In this document: piece by piece, positions 8,447 through 15,197 of the stretch
How positions within the stretch are numbered: position 1 is the stretch's first letter
How the letters are laid out: each line of letters opens with the position of its first letter
NCBI GenBank assembly: GCA_965216515.1
Contig: OZ244173.1
Location: forward strand, 62,001 to 126,000
DNA from: CAXMRP01 sp965216515
GTDB taxonomy: Bacteria; Pseudomonadota; Alphaproteobacteria; Rhizobiales; Afifellaceae
Length of the DNA stretch: 64,000 nt
Direction of reading: 5' to 3'
Notes under the pieces: model-generated
The model's database searches: none
What the model was told of the DNA's origin: nothing
What the model saw: the letters and a program-made list of their open reading frames with translations, nothing else
Position numbers and translations under genes: made by a program

Positions 8447-9537
8447 CTGCGCCGCCGCGCCAGCTCCCTGTAGACGGATTCGATCTGCGGCAGGACGACG
8501 TCGGGGCGCAGACGGTCGGCCACGACCGCGCGTGCCTGTTCCCCGGTCTGCCTGCGCAGCGCCGCGTCGCCCGCCAGTTCCGCGGCATAGTCCGCCATCG
8601 CCGCCACGGCACCGATTTCGAACACCCGGCCGCCCTGGCCGTCGCCGAGCAGAAAATCCATATTGCCGACATCGGTCGTGATCACCGGCAGGGCCGCGGC
8701 CATCGCCTCGACGACCGAAAGCGGCCCCTGTTCTTCGGTGGACGTATTGATATAGGCATCAAACCCCGGCATCAGCCGGTCGGCATCCCGGATCGCGCCC
8801 GGCAGGAGGACCCGATCGCCCAGCTTCGCCGTCTCGATCAATTCCATCAGTGGCCCGCGATGTGCGTCGTCTCCGATATTCCCGACCAGCGCGAGCCGGG
8901 CATCGATATTCCGGTCGCGCAGGGACACAAGGACACGCACCGCCTCGATCTGCTGTTTGCGTTCGCAAATGGTGCCGACCATACCCAGCGCAAAGCAGCG
9001 ATCGGGGAGCCCCAGCCGCGTCCGCGCCGCCTTGCGTTCCGCCGGACCCGGTTCCGGCCGGTGCGAAAGTTCAAACGGGTAGGGGATCACCCGGAGATGC
9101 CGTTTCGGCACCCGGTTGATGCGATTGTGGTACCGCGCCGTGCGCCGGCTGGGTGCAATGACGCGATTGTTGAAAATCCAGTGAAGCTGGAAATTGGTCG
9201 AATGGGCTGTGGCGACGATCGGCACCGGGCCGCCGACCCGAAACACCGCACCGTATTTGTGGGCATTGCTGCCATGGGTGTGCACGATCTGCGCACCCCA
9301 GTCGCGCACCGCGTGGCCGACCCTGAAGAATTCGCCCAGGCGATTGCCGAACCGCGTTTCCAGCTTGTCGACCGGAACGTCGGACAGGCGTTCGGCAAGC
9401 CATGAGCCCGGCGGGTGCACCAAAAGGATTTCGTGGCCGCGCGCAAGCTGCAGCCGGATCAGTTCCTCCAGGCTTGTTACAACGCCGTTGATGCCGGAAT
9501 GGCTCTGCATCTGGGCAATTTTCAGCTCACCCTCCAC
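8443..9537 (-). CDS. Family 4-type glycosyltransferase (cargo gene in GTA cluster)
   Basis: A 364-residue retaining glycosyltransferase of the GT-B fold. The N-terminal Rossmann domain starts at LKIAQMQSHSGINGV, and the C-terminal nucleotide-sugar domain has LVGNIGDDAHRG, RVLLPGAIRDADRLMP, and the EQGPLSVVEAMAAALPVITT segment carrying the E-x7-E signature. The GTG start at 9537 is needed to include the first beta strand. The donor and acceptor sugars cannot be told from sequence. It lies between gp7 and a remnant of gp7, opposite to the structural genes, so it is an insertion. It may modify surface polysaccharide, but that role is inference. Confidence 0.88.
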   Translation of the reverse strand: MEGELKIAQMQSHSGINGVVTSLEELIRLQLARGHEILLVHPPGSWLAERLSDVPVDKLETRFGNRLGEFFRVGHAVRDWGAQIVHTHGSNAHKYGAVFRVGGPVPIVATAHSTNFQLHWIFNNRVIAPSRRTARYHNRINRVPKRHLRVIPYPFELSHRPEPGPAERKAARTRLGLPDRCFALGMVGTICERKQQIEAVRVLVSLRDRNIDARLALVGNIGDDAHRGPLMELIETAKLGDRVLLPGAIRDADRLMPGFDAYINTSTEEQGPLSVVEAMAAALPVITTDVGNMDFLLGDGQGGRVFEIGAVAAMADYAAELAGDAALRRQTGEQARAVVADRLRPDVVLPQIESVYRELARRRS

Positions 9538-9709
9538 CGCTGATGCGTATTGTCATGATGTGTGGTTCTGGCGATGCGCCGTTTTCGGACACCTGCTGCC
9601 GACTGGCCGCGCGACTGTATCGGAAGATATCCCGCCGCGCCATCGGCATGCCGTCCGCCTCGCGATGCGGCCAGGGACGGACCGCATCTCCCGCCGCGTC
9701 CCGCCGGGC

Positions 9710-9784
9710 TTCGCCGCGGCTGCGTTTGACCCGATGGTGGACGAGCACTATCTGGTCGGTCTTGCAGTGGAAGAGGGGCGTTGA
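9710..9784 (+). pseudogene. Remnant of a second gp7 (head-tail adaptor) 3' end
   Basis: The frame ending at TGA 9782-9784 reads FAAAAFDPMVDEHYLVGLAVEEGR, close to EAAFDPREDGRYLVCLAVEEGR at the end of the intact gp7 gene (8381-8446). At DNA level the two ends differ at about a third of positions, mostly third codon positions, so the copy once evolved as protein-coding sequence and is not a recent duplication. Upstream (about 9640-9709) similarity fades, although an RHR motif appears at a similar distance. No intact gp7 start is present. It lies between the two glycosyltransferase genes. Confidence 0.7.
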
Positions 9785-9853
9785 CGGGCCGCCGTGGGGC
9801 ACCCCGGACAGGACCGACTGCTCGCCAGGAGGTGCCCGGCCTCGCCGGATCTG

Positions 9854-10765
9854 ATGAAGACGATCATTGTTGCCCGCCGTTTCGGACGGCTTGCCAATCG
9901 CTTGTCCCTGGCTTCAAACCTCGTGGCGATTGGCTGCGAAGTCGGTTGCCGGGTCGTCAATTCGACGCTTCAGCCCTACGCCGCCGCGTTCGAAAACCTG
10001 AATGACAATTTCTACTGTACATTTCCGCGTCCGCCACGACCGGGCCTGATCGACCGCGTGCCACCTCTCGCCAATGCGTTGCGGAGCGGGCGGGCCAGCC
10101 AACGCCTGACGACATTGTCGCGACGTCTCATTCGACCGTTTCCAATTGCCGCAGTCGCTCACATCGAGCAGGGGCGCGGCGGGATTTCCAGTCATCGGCC
10201 CAATGCGTTACTGGCGCACCTCGCCGCCCAACCGGTCCGCGTCGTCTTTGTCCGCGATTGGTACATCCGCGCGCCGGACCTGGTCATCAGGCACGCGCCG
10301 GCAATCCGCGAATTCTTTCGTCCGGTCGCCGCCGTTGCATCGCGTGCCGAGGCGCCGGTCCGCCGCCTGCGGGCGCGCGCCGATATCGTCATTGGCGTGC
10401 ATATTCGTCATGGCGACTATGCAAGGTTTCAGGGCGGCCGCTATTTCTTTGCCCCGGAGCGGTACGCAGCCTGGATGAGCGAGCTTGTCGGCGCCTTCGC
10501 GCCGGCACGGGTCGGCTTCCTGATCTGCAGCGATGGCGACGTCCCGCCGGAGCCGTTTGCTCACATGGCGGTCGAATATGGCCCCGGCGATGCGGCCGGC
10601 GACCTGTTCGCGCTTGCCGCCTGTGACCGGGTGATCGGCCCAGCGAGCACCTATTCCCAATGGGCCGCCTTTTATGGCGACATCCCCCATTGCTGCGTTG
10701 CCGACGACGGCGTGGCACTGACGCCGGACCGGTTCACGGCCTGCGACCTCTCGGCAATTCCCTGA
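9854..10765 (+). CDS. Fucosyltransferase-like glycosyltransferase (GT11-like)
   Basis: The ATG at 9854 gives a 303-residue protein opening with MKTIIVARRFGRLANRLSL, the GRxxN-type opening of alpha-1,2-fucosyltransferases and related enzymes. The GVHIRHGDY segment at about residue 185 matches the H-x-R-x-x-D donor-binding motif, and the late ASTYSQWAAFYG resembles the family's C-terminal motif. It would transfer fucose or a similar 6-deoxy sugar from a GDP donor, though the exact substrate is unknown. It is on the strand of the structural genes but is not a structural gene. It follows the gp7 remnant and precedes a small secreted protein gene. Confidence 0.7.
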   Translation: MKTIIVARRFGRLANRLSLASNLVAIGCEVGCRVVNSTLQPYAAAFENLNDNFYCTFPRPPRPGLIDRVPPLANALRSGRASQRLTTLSRRLIRPFPIAAVAHIEQGRGGISSHRPNALLAHLAAQPVRVVFVRDWYIRAPDLVIRHAPAIREFFRPVAAVASRAEAPVRRLRARADIVIGVHIRHGDYARFQGGRYFFAPERYAAWMSELVGAFAPARVGFLICSDGDVPPEPFAHMAVEYGPGDAAGDLFALAACDRVIGPASTYSQWAAFYGDIPHCCVADDGVALTPDRFTACDLSAIP

Positions 10766-10781
10766 GCGGAATTGCTGCCGG

Positions 10782-11111
10782 CTAGGGCGCCAGTTTCAGG
10801 CCCGGCATGCACGGCACGCCATTGGCGATGCAGCGGGTGCGGCGGCCGCGAAAGGGTTCGCACAGGATCCACGTATGCGTGGCGATATTCCAGTTGGCCC
10901 ACTGGATGCCCCAGTGGTCCGTCACCTTTTTGCGCCAGTCGGCGACCGCCCGCGATTGCGCCTTGGGTTTGGTGTTGGCGATGCCCTGGCCGACGAAGCC
11001 CCAGGATTTGCACGATGGCGCCGCAACCGCGGCATCCGGCAATGCAGCCATCAGGAATAGGCCGAAGACAAACACGGCCGGCAACGAATTTCCTATGCGG
11101 CGTTGAGACAT
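10782..11111 (-). CDS. Small secreted protein, unknown function
   Basis: The start at 11111 has AAAGGAG about 8 bases upstream. The 109-residue product has a signal peptide (MSQRRIGN, hydrophobic PAVFVFGLFLMAAL, cleavage near AVAA-PSC at about residue 30). The mature protein has the pattern of a short alphaproteobacterial family: C-K-x-W-G..., GQGIANTKPKAQSRAVADWR, W-x-x-x-V-x-x-x-x-G-x-x-W-x-x-W, and four further cysteines near the end (C..., RC, PC). Such proteins are often found singly near cell-surface genes, and no function is known to me. It is convergent with the fucosyltransferase-like gene, 16 bases apart. Confidence 0.7.
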   Translation of the reverse strand: MSQRRIGNSLPAVFVFGLFLMAALPDAAVAAPSCKSWGFVGQGIANTKPKAQSRAVADWRKKVTDHWGIQWANWNIATHTWILCEPFRGRRTRCIANGVPCMPGLKLAP

Positions 11112-11268
11112 GTCCGGCTCCTTTCCGATCGATCCACGGCATTCCGCCGCGAATTTGGTTTCGTTTCGATCGGCCGATACTGGAACGCAAAAGCTGAATT
11201 GCCCCTGAACCTGCGGTTTTTGCCGGTTCAGCCGCCGCCATCCAACCCCCGAAACCGAGGCACCGAAC

Positions 11269-11679
11269 ATGACCACCCACGCCGCCTGGGACCTGCAGCA
11301 GGCCGTCTTCGACGCGCTGGTCGCCGATCCCGATCTTGTCACTTTGCTCGGCGGAACCTTTGTGTACGACGCCGTTCCGCCGAACACCGATGCGCCCTAC
11401 GTCCATCTCTCCGACGTGACGGCCCGCGACTGGTCGACGGCGACGGAGGCGGGCACGGAGGTGGCCTTCACCGTGACCGCCTGGTCGCGCGAGGCCGGGC
11501 GCCGCGAAGCACTGGCCATCGCCGACCGCGTTCAGGCGGCGCTCCACGATAGCCCGCTCACGCTTGCTGCCCACAATCTCGTCAATTTGCGCCATCTCGC
11601 CACCGAAACCGCATCGACCCTGATCCGCGGCGGCCGCCGGGCCCGGGCCCGTTTTCGCGCCGTGCTGGAGCCGGTGTGA
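11269..11679 (+). CDS. DUF3168 tail completion protein (GTA gp8 type)
   Basis: A 136-residue protein with the DUF3168 pattern: a start WDLQQAVFDALVADPDLVTLL, VYDAVPPNTDAPYVHLSD, ATEAGTEVAFTVTAWSREAGRREALAIADRVQAAL cut by a small turn, and a strongly basic beta end GGRRARARFRAVLEPV. In GTA clusters this gene lies directly after gp7 and its product sits at the head-tail junction. Here 2.8 kb of cargo separates the two. The region 11112-11268 before it holds no gene. Confidence 0.88.
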   Translation: MTTHAAWDLQQAVFDALVADPDLVTLLGGTFVYDAVPPNTDAPYVHLSDVTARDWSTATEAGTEVAFTVTAWSREAGRREALAIADRVQAALHDSPLTLAAHNLVNLRHLATETASTLIRGGRRARARFRAVLEPV

Positions 11680-11724
11680 ACTGCTGCCTGACGACCGACA
11701 ACCCCCTGAACAAAGGATCCGCCC

Positions 11725-12138
11725 ATGGCCGCCCAGAAAGGCAAGGACCTGCTTTTGAAGCTGGACTATACCCAGACCGCGACATTCGACACCGTGGCCG
11801 GCCTGCGTTCGCGCCGGCTCGCCTTCAATGCCCGCACCGTCGACATCACAAACGCCGATTCCGCCGGCCGCTGGCGGGAGCTTCTGGAGGGCGCCGGCGT
11901 GCGCAGCGCCAGCATTTCCGGGTCCGGCATTTTCAAGGATGCCGCCTCCGACGCCGATGTTCGCGACGTCATGTTCAACGGGTTTATCCGTGACTGGCAG
12001 ATCGTCATCCCCGATTTCGGCACGGTGGAAGGGCCATTCCAGGTGATCGCACTGGAATATGCCGGCGAGCATGATGGCGAGGTTGCCTATGATATCGCGC
12101 TGGAATCCGCCGGCGCTCTGACGTTCGCCGCCCAATGA
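11725..12138 (+). CDS. Major tail tube protein (GTA gp9 / TP901-1 type)
   Basis: A 137-residue tail tube subunit. The opening MAAQKGKDLLLKLD, the central LRSRRLAFNARTVDITNADS and WRELLEGAGVRSASISGSGIFKD, and the end YDIALESAGALTFAA fit the gp9 family of GTAs closely, and the length is normal. Subunits stack as hexamers to form the tail tube. The stop overlaps the start of gp10 by four bases (ATGA, 12135-12138), and the gene is well preserved, although the genes that would measure and cap the tail are damaged or missing here. Confidence 0.92.
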   Translation: MAAQKGKDLLLKLDYTQTATFDTVAGLRSRRLAFNARTVDITNADSAGRWRELLEGAGVRSASISGSGIFKDAASDADVRDVMFNGFIRDWQIVIPDFGTVEGPFQVIALEYAGEHDGEVAYDIALESAGALTFAAQ

Positions 12139-12623
12139 CCGCGCCGTTCGCCAACCGCCGCCGCGGCGAGGTCGCCGCCCGTATCGACGGCCGCGACCGC
12201 ACCCTGTGCCTGACCCTCGGCGCGCTGGCCGAACTGGAAGCGGCCTTCGCCGCCGACAACCTGATCGAGCTCGCCGAACGCTTCGAAACCGGCCGGCTGT
12301 CGGCCGCCGACATCATCCGCATCATCGCCTGCGGCCTGCGCGGTGCCGGCGAGTCGGTGAGCGACGCCGAGGTTGCCGCCATGCGCATCGACGGCGGCGC
12401 GGCCGGATTTGCCCGCATCGCCGCCGACCTGCTCGGCATCACGTTCGGCGCCGTCGAACCGCCCGCCAATGAAAAATCCGCCAATGAGAAATCCGCAAAT
12501 GAAACGGGGGCCGGCAAACCGGCTGCCGGCATGACCGGCGACATGCCGCCTGGCCCGGAGAACCCGCCGGCAAACCCTCGCCAACCGCAGACCGGCCGCC
12601 GGCCTTTCCCTGGGACGCGGTGA
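12135..12623 (+). CDS. GTA gp10 family protein (tail assembly)
   Basis: A 162-residue protein. The first ~110 residues match the gp10 family: FANRRRGEVAARIDGRDRTL, LTLGALAELEAAF, LAERFETGRLSAADIIRII, and GLRGAGESVSDAEVA. The C-terminal ~50 residues are a variable linker rich in N, E, K, P and G, with a short tandem repeat (NEKSANEKSANE). Together with the next short gene it probably serves as tail assembly chaperone. Its TGA overlaps a GTG start at 12620, an arrangement that in other phages can involve a programmed frameshift; no slippery site was identified here. Confidence 0.88.
   Translation: MTAPFANRRRGEVAARIDGRDRTLCLTLGALAELEAAFAADNLIELAERFETGRLSAADIIRIIACGLRGAGESVSDAEVAAMRIDGGAAGFARIAADLLGITFGAVEPPANEKSANEKSANETGAGKPAAGMTGDMPPGPENPPANPRQPQTGRRPFPGTR
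12465..12503 (+). repeat. 15-bp tandem repeat inside gp10 3' end
   Basis: Two full 15-base units (gccaatgaaaaatcc and gccaatgagaaatcc) and a partial third (gcaaatgaa) encode ANEKS-ANEKS-ANE. The unit length keeps frame, so this is a protein-level repeat in a linker. Confidence 0.8.
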
Positions 12624-12799
12624 TCGCCTTCGGGCTTGCCGGTTTGCGGTTGGCGCCTGCCGCCTTCTGGACCCTGACCCTGCCTGAGCTGTCACAACTC
12701 GTGCGCACCGCCGCGCCCGGCGGCGATCCGATTTCCCGTGGCGCCTTCGCGGCGCTGATGACCCGATATCCCGACAAGGAGCCGACCATTCATGGCTGA
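12620..12799 (+). CDS. Short tail assembly chaperone (GTA gp10.1, rcc01693 type)
   Basis: A GTG start at 12620 overlaps the gp10 stop and encodes 59 residues. The sequence begins IAFGLAGLRLAPAAFWTLTL, then has PELSQLVRTAAPGG and ends RGAFAALMTRYPDKEP. This closely follows the short family found between gp10 and gp11 in GTAs (AFGLGxLRLxPxxFWxMTxxEL pattern). It ends at TGA 12797-12799 and overlaps the start of the gp11-like gene by eight bases. Its shortness and GTG start make it easy to miss. Confidence 0.85.
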   Translation: MIAFGLAGLRLAPAAFWTLTLPELSQLVRTAAPGGDPISRGAFAALMTRYPDKEPTIHG

Positions 12800-12974
12800 T
12801 GTCAACCAGACCCTTCATGTCGCCATCGACACCGACACGCGGGCGCTTGAGTCGGCGCTTTCCAGTCTCCAGGGCCTCGCCGACGGGTTCGGCGCCGCCC
12901 TTTCCCGCATCCTGCGGCGCCTCGCTGCCCGGCTGCGGCGCCGGCTCCGGTCAAACAAAAGGACCACGAAATGA
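12792..12974 (+). pseudogene. Truncated tape-measure-like gene (GTA gp11 N terminus)
   Basis: The 60-codon frame opens with MADVNQTLHVAIDTDT and LESALSSLQGLADGFGAALSRIL, a pattern consistent with the start of GTA gp11, which is normally several times longer. After about residue 42 it turns into an arginine-rich tail (RRLAARLRRRLRSNKR) and stops. The stop overlaps the ATG of the next gene (ATGA at 12971-12974). No downstream frame continues the tape-measure sequence, and gp12 to gp15 do not follow. I read it as a deletion fusion that removed the rest of the tail module, although a short functional product cannot be excluded. Confidence 0.65.
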
Positions 12975-13201
12975 ACGGATACCGCACGCTCGCCTGGTCG
13001 CTCCTGCTCGCAACCGCCGGAGTCGCCGAGACATTTGACTGGCTTACCCTGGTCCCCCGGCATCATGCCGGGCTGGTGCTGCTCGTCGTTGCCCTGGTCA
13101 CCGCATGGCTGCGCGTGGTGACCACCACGCCTGTTTTCACACACCCCGGCCGGACCGGCGGGCCGGAAACCGGCGGTCCGGCAAAGCCGGACGGACGCTG
13201 A
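12971..13201 (+). CDS. Small two-TM membrane protein (possible holin-like partner)
   Basis: A 76-residue protein with two hydrophobic segments, about residues 5-20 (LAWSLLLATAGVAETF) and 33-50 (AGLVLLVVALVTAWLRVV), and a polar Gly/Pro-rich C terminus. It starts inside the stop of the truncated gp11 gene and its own stop overlaps the next start (TGATG at 13199-13203). Size, topology and the place after the structural genes would fit a phage lysis or holin-type protein, but no family motif was recognised. Confidence 0.55.
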   Translation: MNGYRTLAWSLLLATAGVAETFDWLTLVPRHHAGLVLLVVALVTAWLRVVTTTPVFTHPGRTGGPETGGPAKPDGR

Positions 13202-13608
13202 TGCTGGCGCTCGCCGCCCGGCTTGTCGCCCTGGTCCCGGCCGGGTTTCTTGACCGCTATCTCGACCACCTTGCCCGCCGAACCGACAATCTGACCGCGC
13301 GACAGAAGATCGCCGCCGAACTGGCCGCCGAACAGATCCGCGCCGAGATCGTCCGCCGTTCAAACCAGCGCGACCTTGTGATCGCCGAAGGCGGGCGCTG
13401 GTTCACCGCGCTTCACCGCTCCATCTTCATCTATCCGACCGGCCTCTATTACGCCGCCATCGTCGCCGACAGCCTCTGCCATTTCGAATGGGACGTCGCC
13501 GCTTTGCCGGATCCCTATGCCGATTGGGGGTTCGCCATCGTCGGCTCGTTGTTCCTGGTCGACGGCGCCCAGATGGTCACCCGTTCGCTCGTCACGTCAA
13601 GGAGTTGA
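13201..13608 (+). CDS. Holin-like membrane protein (3TM GTA-holin-like)
   Basis: Start at 13201 (overlapping the previous stop) gives 135 residues. A helical region (residues ~20-60, ARQKIAAELAAEQIRAEI) precedes EGGRWFTALHRSIFIYPTG and two hydrophobic segments, about 77-95 and 110-127 (WGFAIVGSLFLVDGAQMV). The layout, a long charged helix, then a RW-F/L turn and C-terminal membrane helices, resembles the 3TM holin family tied to GTA release and similar proteins of rhizobial phages. It would allow particle release at the inner membrane. The match is by pattern only. Confidence 0.5.
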   Translation: MLALAARLVALVPAGFLDRYLDHLARRTDNLTARQKIAAELAAEQIRAEIVRRSNQRDLVIAEGGRWFTALHRSIFIYPTGLYYAAIVADSLCHFEWDVAALPDPYADWGFAIVGSLFLVDGAQMVTRSLVTSRS

Positions 13609-13610
13609 CA

Positions 13611-14018
13611 ATGTTTGGATTTTGCCACGCCGCGCGCCGCCGGATGTTTCCCGTCGGCCCCGCTGCCGCGATTGCCGCCGCGATTGCCGCCGCCGTTGCA
13701 ATCGCCGGCTCCGCGCCGGCCGCTCCGCGTCCGGCGGCATCCACCGCCTGTCAGCCGCACACGGCGATAGCCGCCCGCCTTTCCGGGCGTTACGGCGAAA
13801 CCCTGCGGGCGCGCGGCGTCATTACGCCGATGTTGATTGAGCTTTTCGCCAATCCCCGAACCGGCACGTTTACCATCCTCCTGGTCCGCCCCGACCGGCT
13901 GGCCTGTATCGTTGCCGCCGGCGATGGTTGGCGGGAACAGCCGGCAACCGGGCCAAAGCCGCGAGACGCAGCGTCACATCGCATTTCAGATGGGCTGACA
14001 TTGGCGGAAAATCAGTGA
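13611..14018 (+). CDS. Secreted small protein, unknown function
   Basis: A 135-residue product starting two bases after the holin-like gene, with GGAG upstream of its ATG. The N terminus has a basic start (HAARRR) and an Ala/Ile-rich hydrophobic core (AAAIAAAIAAAVAIAG) ending near APAAPR, a signal peptide. The mature part contains IAARLSGRYGETLRARGVIT, LIELFANPRTGTFTILLV and a single cysteine in LACIVAAGDGW. Proteins with this RYGE...LV...C-VA-GxxW pattern are common in Hyphomicrobiales but, to my knowledge, uncharacterised. It may be part of the transcript of the membrane proteins before it. Confidence 0.65.
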   Translation: MFGFCHAARRRMFPVGPAAAIAAAIAAAVAIAGSAPAAPRPAASTACQPHTAIAARLSGRYGETLRARGVITPMLIELFANPRTGTFTILLVRPDRLACIVAAGDGWREQPATGPKPRDAASHRISDGLTLAENQ

Positions 14019-14116
14019 TATCATCCCGTTAACCATATGTGCCGATCTGGATCAGGGAGGGGGGATACCATGGTCCGTTCAGGTGCGGTTCAGCCGTGCG
14101 TGCTAGAAACCGCGAA

Positions 14117-14386
14117 ATGAACAGGGTATTGAAAACGCTTTTTGCAGGCGCGCTCGTCATGCTGGTGTTTACGCATGGCGCGGCGGCTCAGGGCGCGTGC
14201 CTGGGTCCGGCCCAGGCGCGTGCGGCGATCGCCGACGGCCAGGCAAGACCGCTTTCGGCCGCGCTCGCCTCAGCCGGCGTCGATGCGTCGATGGTCGCCC
14301 GCGCGCGCCTTTGCCGCGGCGGAGGCGGGCTGGAATACCGGTTGACGCTCAACAACGGCCGGCGGATTGCTGTGCCGGCCAACTAG
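14117..14386 (+). CDS. FeuN-like small periplasmic protein
   Basis: The ATG at 14117 gives 89 residues with a clear signal peptide (MNRVLKTLFAGALVMLVFTHGAAA-Q). The mature part has two cysteines (CLGPAQARAAIADGQARPL and LCRGGGGLEYRLTL) and a C-terminal beta hairpin, like small periplasmic proteins encoded just before FeuP/FeuQ-type two-component genes. In Sinorhizobium, FeuN holds back signalling by the sensor FeuQ. The gene ends 60 bases before the response regulator, with nothing else in between, so co-transcription is likely. The assignment rests on size, motif pattern and position. Confidence 0.6.
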   Translation: MNRVLKTLFAGALVMLVFTHGAAAQGACLGPAQARAAIADGQARPLSAALASAGVDASMVARARLCRGGGGLEYRLTLNNGRRIAVPAN

Positions 14387-14446
14387 CTGGTCGATAGCAC
14401 CGGTGGCGGCGCGGCTGCCGGGCAGGAAAGTGCGATAGGGGGATCC

Positions 14447-15136
14447 ATGCGTGTCTTGGTCGTCGAAGATGACAAGGACCTGAACAGTCAGCTTGTCGAG
14501 GCCCTGAAGGATGCCGGTTATGCGGTCGACACCGCTTACGACGGCGAGGAGGGGCATTTTCTGGGCGACACGGAACCTTACGATGCCGTCGTGCTCGACA
14601 TCGGGCTGCCGCAGCTCGATGGTCTTTCGGTGCTGGAGCAATGGCGCCGCAACGGGCGCGACATGCCGGTGCTCATTCTCACGGCCCGCGATCGCTGGTC
14701 CGACAAGGTGCAGGGCATCGACGCCGGCGCCGATGATTATGTCGCCAAGCCCTTCCACATCGAGGAAGTTCTCGCCCGTGTCCGGGCGCTGGTTCGCCGC
14801 GCCGCCGGCCATGCGTCAAACGAACTGGTCTGCGGGCCCATCCGCCTTGATCTGCGCGCCGCCCGCGTTACCGTCGACGGCAATCCCGTCAAGCTCACCT
14901 CCCACGAGTTCAAGGTGCTAGAATACCTCATGCACCACACCGACAAGATCATCACCCGCACCGAACTTACCGAGCATCTGTACGATCAGGATTTCGATCG
15001 GGATTCCAACACGATCGAGGTCTTCATCGGCCGTCTGCGCAGGAAGCTCGACAGCGACCTGATCGAGACCGTTCGCGGTCTGGGGTACCGGATCCCGTCC
15101 GGCACTTCGGAGGAATCCGATCCGGCGAAGAAATGA
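14447..15136 (+). CDS. OmpR/PhoB-family response regulator (FeuP-like)
   Basis: A 229-residue two-domain regulator. The receiver domain has the acidic pair ED(8,9), phospho-acceptor Asp51 in VVLDIGLP, Thr in LILTARD and Lys in AKPFHIEE. The C-terminal winged-helix domain has ELVCGPIRLDLRAARVTVDG, LTSHEFKVLEYLMHH and the recognition segment SNTIEVFIGRLRRKL. It is followed by its kinase 61 bases downstream and preceded by the FeuN-like gene. FeuP of rhizobia controls export of cyclic beta-glucans and other envelope functions, so an osmotic or envelope role is inferred. Confidence 0.9.
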   Translation: MRVLVVEDDKDLNSQLVEALKDAGYAVDTAYDGEEGHFLGDTEPYDAVVLDIGLPQLDGLSVLEQWRRNGRDMPVLILTARDRWSDKVQGIDAGADDYVAKPFHIEEVLARVRALVRRAAGHASNELVCGPIRLDLRAARVTVDGNPVKLTSHEFKVLEYLMHHTDKIITRTELTEHLYDQDFDRDSNTIEVFIGRLRRKLDSDLIETVRGLGYRIPSGTSEESDPAKK

Positions 15137-15197
15137 ACGTTGACACCACCGCGGATCGGCTCCGGGCCGCCGCCGCAAATCCGCGCCGGTCGGGACA

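Noticed and set aside
1..14400. Search for prophage attachment repeats or an integrase around the structural cluster
   Set aside because: No integrase, tRNA or direct repeat pair flanking the cluster was seen, which agrees with a GTA and not an active prophage.
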